A DNA stretch of 64,000 nucleotides from Bosea sp. PAMC 26642 (GTDB lineage: Bacteria > Pseudomonadota > Alphaproteobacteria > Rhizobiales > Beijerinckiaceae): the NCBI RefSeq assembly GCF_001562255.1, contig NZ_CP014301.1:806001-870000 (forward strand). Direction: 5' to 3'. Made by a program: the position numbers and the translations under genes. Positions within the stretch are counted from its first letter, which is position 1. Every line of letters starts with the position of its first letter. The notes under the pieces were generated by a model. It ran no database searches, had not been told where the DNA came from, and saw only the letters and a list, made by a program, of their open reading frames with translations. Below are positions 59,987 through 64,000 of the stretch, piece after piece.

Positions 59987-60703
59987 ATGGGCACTGCCGC
60001 GCTCGCGCTGCTGGCTGGCTTACTCTCGACGCTGTCGCCCTGCGTTCTACCGCTCTTGCCGATCGTGCTCGGCACGGCGGTTTCGCAGCATAGGTTTGGG
60101 CCGGTAGCGCTCGCTGCCGGCCTGGCCTTGTCCTTTGTCACCATCGGTTTGTTCGTCGCCACGATTGGCTTCTCGATCGGGCTCGACGGCGGCTTATTCC
60201 GGCTTGCGGCCGCGATCGTGTTGATGCTGATCGGCCTCGTGCTGGTGACGCCCAGGCTGCAGGCGCAGGTCGCGCTCGCGGCCGGCCCGGTCGGCAACTG
60301 GGCCGAACAGCGCTTTGGCGGAATATCCGGCTCCGGCTTGTCCGGCCAGTTCGCCGTCGGGCTCCTGCTTGGCGCGGTCTGGGCTCCTTGCGTTGGCCCG
60401 ACGCTTGGCGCAGCTTCGGTGCTAGCAGCGCAGGGCGAGAATCTGGGGCAGGTCGCGCTGACAATGGTGGTGTTCGGCATCGGCGCGGCACTGCCGCTTC
60501 TGTTGCTCGGCTTTCTCTCGCGCGAAGCGATACTGCGCTGGCGAGGTAGGATGCTGAGCGCTGGACAGGGCTCCAAGATCGTGATGGGCGCTGTCCTGAT
60601 CGCCACCGGTCTCCTGATTGTGACGGGCTTCGACAAAATCGTAGAGGCCTATCTGGTCGAAAACTCGCCGGCTTGGCTGACCAACCTCACCACCCGCATC
60701 TGA
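59987..60703 (+). CDS. CcdA-family transmembrane thiol-electron transporter
   Basis: This is a 238-residue protein with six membrane helices. It has the conserved Cys pair in STLSPCVLPLLPIVLG and WAPCVGPTLGAASVLA. It shuttles electrons from cytosolic thioredoxin to periplasmic thiol proteins, as in c-type cytochrome maturation. The tight coupling to the upstream thioredoxin-fold gene suggests a dedicated pair. The C-terminal part LVENSPAWLTNLTTRI is short and soluble. Confidence 0.9.
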   Translation: MGTAALALLAGLLSTLSPCVLPLLPIVLGTAVSQHRFGPVALAAGLALSFVTIGLFVATIGFSIGLDGGLFRLAAAIVLMLIGLVLVTPRLQAQVALAAGPVGNWAEQRFGGISGSGLSGQFAVGLLLGAVWAPCVGPTLGAASVLAAQGENLGQVALTMVVFGIGAALPLLLLGFLSREAILRWRGRMLSAGQGSKIVMGAVLIATGLLIVTGFDKIVEAYLVENSPAWLTNLTTRI

Positions 60704-60973
60704 ATTCGCCTCTCTCCGAGCGAAAATTCATGACGATCTCGTCACGCTGTTTCCGCGCCAGCCCGTGCCGGCGCGCGGCGAGATTATTGAGTTGTCGATT
60801 TCGTCAGCTTGAGCCGTAAACGAGGATGACCATCGTGGCCTTCTGCTGGCTTCATGGAACGCCCAAGCTCGGTGTCCACGATACCGGCGGCAGGCCAAGT
60901 TTAATTAAACGCTGAGCCCGAAGCCCGAAGATATTTCGGCTGCCAGCCGAGCGCGTGGGCGAAATCTGGGCAT

Positions 60974-62227
60974 TCAGCGCGGCCCTGAGAACCGCTCGAC
61001 GACAGCTCTCAAGCTCAAGCCTTGGACGACGATCGTGAAGATAACGGCCGCGTAGGTCGCGGCAAGCAGGATCGGCTTCTCGGCAACGGTAGGAAGCGAC
61101 AGCGCCAACGCGATCGAGATGCCGCCGCGCAAGCCGCCCCAGGTCAGAATGGGGATCGTTCCCTTTACGAATTCAGTGCGCGAGCTTAGCGCCATGACCG
61201 GGATTGATACGGCCAGGAAACGCGCCAGCAGCACGAGCGGAATGACGCAGAGCGCGGGCCAGAGGAATATCCGGTCAAAGCTGAGGACCAGGACCTCCAG
61301 GCCGATCAGCAGGAAGAGGACCGAATTCAGGACCTCGTCGATCAGGGTCCAGAACGCAAAGAGATAGCGCTGCGTCTCGTCGCTCATCGCATCGCGTGGG
61401 CCTTGGTTGCCGATCAGGATGCCGGCGACCACGACGGCGATCTGCCCGCTCATGTGAAGCTTCGATGCCAGGGCGTACGTGCCCATCACCAGCGCCAGCG
61501 AGATCAGAGTCTCGATCGGGTAGTCGTCGATCGCGCGCGTGGCGCGATAGGCGACATAGCCCGTGATGAGGCCTAGGATGGCGCCGCCGAGCGCCTCGAA
61601 GACGAATAGATGCGCGACCTGCGTGACCTCGACGGCACCGTTGCTCGCACCTGCCGCGATCGCGACGATCACCGTGAAGATCACGACACCGACGCCATCG
61701 TTGAAGAGCGATTCTCCGGCCATATCGGCTTCGAGCGTCTTGGGAACGCTGACCGATTTGAGCGTGCTCAGGACCGCGACCGGGTCGGTCGGACTGATCA
61801 GGGCGCCAAAGACCAGCGACCAGGCGAGAGGAACCGGTGCTCCAAGGAGAGCCGACAGCCACCAGAAGCCGACGCCGACGACGCCTGTCGAGATCACCAC
61901 GCCGACGGTTGCCATCAAACCGACGGCCCAGGCCCGGCTTTTGAGAATGGCGAGATTGACGTGGAGCGCGCCGGCAAACAGCAGAAATGCCAGCATCCCG
62001 TTGAGGACCGCCTCCTGGAAATCGATCTGCCGAAGCAGGCGCCGCAAATCATCGTAAAGCGAGATATTCGGCAAGGCGACCTCGAGCCCGATGAGGATCA
62101 ACGACGAAGCCAGCCCCAACACAAGCAGGCCGATGGCGTGCGGAAGTCCGATGAAGACGTGGTTCAGCCAGCCGAAGATGGCGGTCAGGACGATCAGGAT
62201 GGCAATGAGGTCGAAAGCGGAGAGCAT
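60974..62227 (-). CDS. CPA1-type cation:proton antiporter (NhaP-like)
   Basis: This is a 417-residue protein with about 12 membrane helices. The ion-binding core has TDPVAVLSTLKSVSVPKTL and AGESLFNDGVGVVIFTVIV, the Asn-Asp pair of CPA1 antiporters that exchange Na+ (or K+) for H+. GGLRGGISIALALSLP is another signature. The start MLSAFDLIAI (62227) gives an N-terminus inside the family; the 20 upstream residues do not. It is divergent from the DUF2254 gene. Confidence 0.92.
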   Translation of the reverse strand: MLSAFDLIAILIVLTAIFGWLNHVFIGLPHAIGLLVLGLASSLILIGLEVALPNISLYDDLRRLLRQIDFQEAVLNGMLAFLLFAGALHVNLAILKSRAWAVGLMATVGVVISTGVVGVGFWWLSALLGAPVPLAWSLVFGALISPTDPVAVLSTLKSVSVPKTLEADMAGESLFNDGVGVVIFTVIVAIAAGASNGAVEVTQVAHLFVFEALGGAILGLITGYVAYRATRAIDDYPIETLISLALVMGTYALASKLHMSGQIAVVVAGILIGNQGPRDAMSDETQRYLFAFWTLIDEVLNSVLFLLIGLEVLVLSFDRIFLWPALCVIPLVLLARFLAVSIPVMALSSRTEFVKGTIPILTWGGLRGGISIALALSLPTVAEKPILLAATYAAVIFTIVVQGLSLRAVVERFSGPR

Positions 62228-62404
62228 TGCTGATCCTGGAAGCGCGGGAGGGCGGCACGCAGCGTCACGATAAGGGCTCCATCTCAACGCTCATCGTCGA
62301 TCGGGCGAGACACCGCAACTGATGCGATGGGCCCGCGTTATATCAATCGGCTTCTCTGACTAGCCTGAGACCAAGAAAGTACTCCGTATGACCTCGGCAC
62401 CGCT

Positions 62405-63655
62405 ATGACGTCGCGATGGCTTTGGCTTGCGTCTCAACTGACCCGGCGGATGTGGTTTCGCGCCACGCTTTTCTCGATCCTGGCAGTTGCCACGGCGCTC
62501 GTGGCGATCGTGCTGGGTCCCTATATCCCCAGCGACCTGCCAACGAAGATCGGCGCCGACGCGGTCGACAACATTCTCGGCATCATCGCCTCGAGCATGC
62601 TGGCCGTGACCACTTTCTCGCTCAGCACGATGGTCTCCGCCTATTCGGCTGCGACCAGCAACGTCACGCCGCGCGCGACCCGGCTGGTGATGGAGGACAC
62701 AACCACGCAGAACGTGCTGGCGACCTTCGTCGGCTCATTTCTCTACAGCCTGGTCGGCATCATCGCGCTCAGCACAGGGGCTTATGGCAGTACCGGTCGC
62801 GTCGTGCTGTTCGTCGTCACGGCCGGCGTCATCGTCCTGATCGTTGTGACGCTGCTGCGCTGGATCGATCACCTGTCGCGGCTCGGGCGGGTGACGGAGA
62901 CCACGGCCCGCGTTGAGAAGGCTGCAACAGATGCCATGCTGATGCGCCACGAAAGCCCGTTCATGGGCGGCCAACCTCTGACCGAGATTCCGAAGGCGGC
63001 ACGGCCGATCTACGCGTCGCAGATCGGCTATGTTCAGCATCTCGACGTTGGCCAGTTGTCGAAGATCGCAGAACGCGGCGGGGGCACGATTTTTGCCGGT
63101 GCCACGCCTGGTGCCTTCGTCAGCCCGACCGAGCCGATCGCCTGGGCGGACGCGCTTGAACAAGACGAGCAGGACAGCGAGATCCGCGCCTGCTTCACGA
63201 TCGACGACGTCCGTTCATTCGATCAGGACCCACGCTTTGGCGCCTCGGTGCTGGCCGAGATCGCATCGCGCGCCCTGTCGCCTGCCATCAATGATCCCGG
63301 CACCGCGATCGACGTCATCGGCCGAGCTGTCCGCATACTCGCGATCTGGGCCAAACCGGGCGACCCGGAGCACGAGACGCTGTTCCCGCGGGTGCATATT
63401 CCGGCGATCGCAGTGGCCGACCTGTTCGACGACCTGTTCACGCCGATCGCGCGCGATGGCGCAGGCATCGTCGAAGTCGGGGTCAGGCTGCAAAAGACGC
63501 TTAAGATCCTGTCGCGCCTCGGTCCGGCAAACTTCGCCGAGAATGCCGCGCGGCACTCAGTGCTGGCCTTGAAGCGGGCCGAGACTGCTCTGCCCCTTGA
63601 GCAGGACATCGCTGTGCTACGCAGTCTTGCGGCAGAGATAGAAGGCGTGAGCTAG
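62405..63655 (+). CDS. DUF2254 membrane protein
   Basis: This is a 416-residue protein. Four N-terminal membrane helices (residues about 10-165) are followed by a soluble domain. The family blocks are IGADAVDNILGIIASSMLAVTTFSLS and RLGRVTETTARVEKAA, then FDQDPRFGASVLAEIASRAL with SPAINDPGTAIDVI, typical for DUF2254. Function unknown; homologues are predicted inner-membrane proteins with a large cytosolic or periplasmic domain. Intergenic space with the antiporter gene is 177 bases and has no clear promoter. Confidence 0.9.
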   Translation: MTSRWLWLASQLTRRMWFRATLFSILAVATALVAIVLGPYIPSDLPTKIGADAVDNILGIIASSMLAVTTFSLSTMVSAYSAATSNVTPRATRLVMEDTTTQNVLATFVGSFLYSLVGIIALSTGAYGSTGRVVLFVVTAGVIVLIVVTLLRWIDHLSRLGRVTETTARVEKAATDAMLMRHESPFMGGQPLTEIPKAARPIYASQIGYVQHLDVGQLSKIAERGGGTIFAGATPGAFVSPTEPIAWADALEQDEQDSEIRACFTIDDVRSFDQDPRFGASVLAEIASRALSPAINDPGTAIDVIGRAVRILAIWAKPGDPEHETLFPRVHIPAIAVADLFDDLFTPIARDGAGIVEVGVRLQKTLKILSRLGPANFAENAARHSVLALKRAETALPLEQDIAVLRSLAAEIEGVS

Positions 63656-63844
63656 GATGGTCCAAAGTCGCCCTTTCCGCGATGACGTGCCGGGGATTCG
63701 GCCCAGCCAAGCCGGTAAGATGCTCATTGGCAGGCTTAGATGTTGGCGCGCCGGTGGCGCGGTGAACGACATAGAGATTCATATGTTGACGCACCGACGT
63801 CGACGCAGGTGATGATCGTCGTCTAAAAGGAAGAACGAGTTGCC

Positions 63845-64000
63845 ATGCGCCAGCCTAACGCAGTTGATTTCTGGCGCGGCTTTGCTCTGATCACGATATT
63901 CATCAATCACGTTCCTGGACTGTTTTACGAGCGGTTCACGCATCGCAACATTTCACTTTCCGATTCCGCTGACCTGTTCGTGTTCCTTGCGGGCTGGGGC
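63845..64000 (+). CDS. opgC: OpgC-family membrane acyltransferase, 3' end outside window
   Basis: The visible 52 residues read MRQPNAVDFWRGFALITIFI followed by NHVPGLFYERFTHRNISLSD and an SADLFVFLAGWG block. This matches the N-terminus of OpgC, which transfers succinyl groups to osmoregulated periplasmic glucans in alphaproteobacteria; the conserved His of acyltransferase_3 type lies in INHVPG. The gene is cut at the window end. Confidence 0.85.
   Translation, partial: MRQPNAVDFWRGFALITIFINHVPGLFYERFTHRNISLSDSADLFVFLAGWG

Noticed and set aside
1..64000. CRISPR arrays or rRNA genes
   Set aside because: No regularly spaced identical repeats with variable spacers, no Cas-like proteins, and no rRNA sequence were seen.

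Overview
The window looks like chromosome from a high-GC alphaproteobacterium of the Hyphomicrobiales (Rhizobiales). The evidence is the yceD-plsX-fabH-ihfA-merR order, the hom-glpX-recJ run with an upstream aminotransferase, a class I PHA synthase, DUF2842 next to ctaA, an OpgC-type gene, and many GC-rich palindromic repeats. A Bosea-like genus is my best guess from gene content; this is inference only.

Layout. Bases 1-7,300 hold the fatty-acid/phospholipid cluster (yceD, plsX, fabH), ihfA with a MerR-type regulator, a Gdx-type SMR exporter, a ferritin-like DUF892 protein, an acyltransferase-like gene and tRNA-Pro(GGG). Bases 7,400-18,150 are a surface-polysaccharide locus: polymerase/ligase, undecaprenyl-phosphate sugar transferase, GT4 glycosyltransferase, Wza-like lipoprotein, Wzc-like chain-length protein with a decayed kinase domain, FemAB/BioF2-like acyltransferase and polysaccharide deacetylase. 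A paired SMR transporter sits inside it. Bases 18,160-43,850 are housekeeping and metabolism: ctaA, a chlorite-dismutase-family protein, metY, rplM-rpsI, argC, a FadL-type porin, phaC, an aminotransferase, hom, glpX, an aldo/keto reductase and recJ. Five related palindromic repeats and two large inverted repeats lie between these genes.

From 43,942 a genomic island starts at tRNA-Glu(TTC): 12-bp tandem repeats, a tyrosine integrase, then a run of minus-strand genes (a protein of unknown function, a Lon-like AAA+ ATPase without protease, two mutually similar unknown proteins, an exonuclease I homologue and a small unknown). Most of these end in their own hairpin terminator. A 1,439-residue plus-strand protein follows, with an N-terminal STAND/NACHT-like NTPase and a C-terminal PD-(D/E)XK-type nuclease motif, which is a strong anti-phage defence candidate. 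An IS110-family transposase lies beyond it. I could not find a second copy of the tRNA-Glu 3' end, so the far island boundary is unknown. Chromosomal-type genes resume by 59,579 (Tat-like thioredoxin + CcdA, CPA1 antiporter, DUF2254, 5' end of an opgC gene).

The two best discoveries are these. (1) A complete ribosome-mediated attenuator upstream of argC: a strong promoter whose predicted start falls on the AUG of a 19-residue Arg-rich leader peptide, 1:2 pairing, an antiterminator pairing and a U-tailed terminator. (2) The island's STAND-nuclease protein, together with the adjacent AAA+/exonuclease I cargo.
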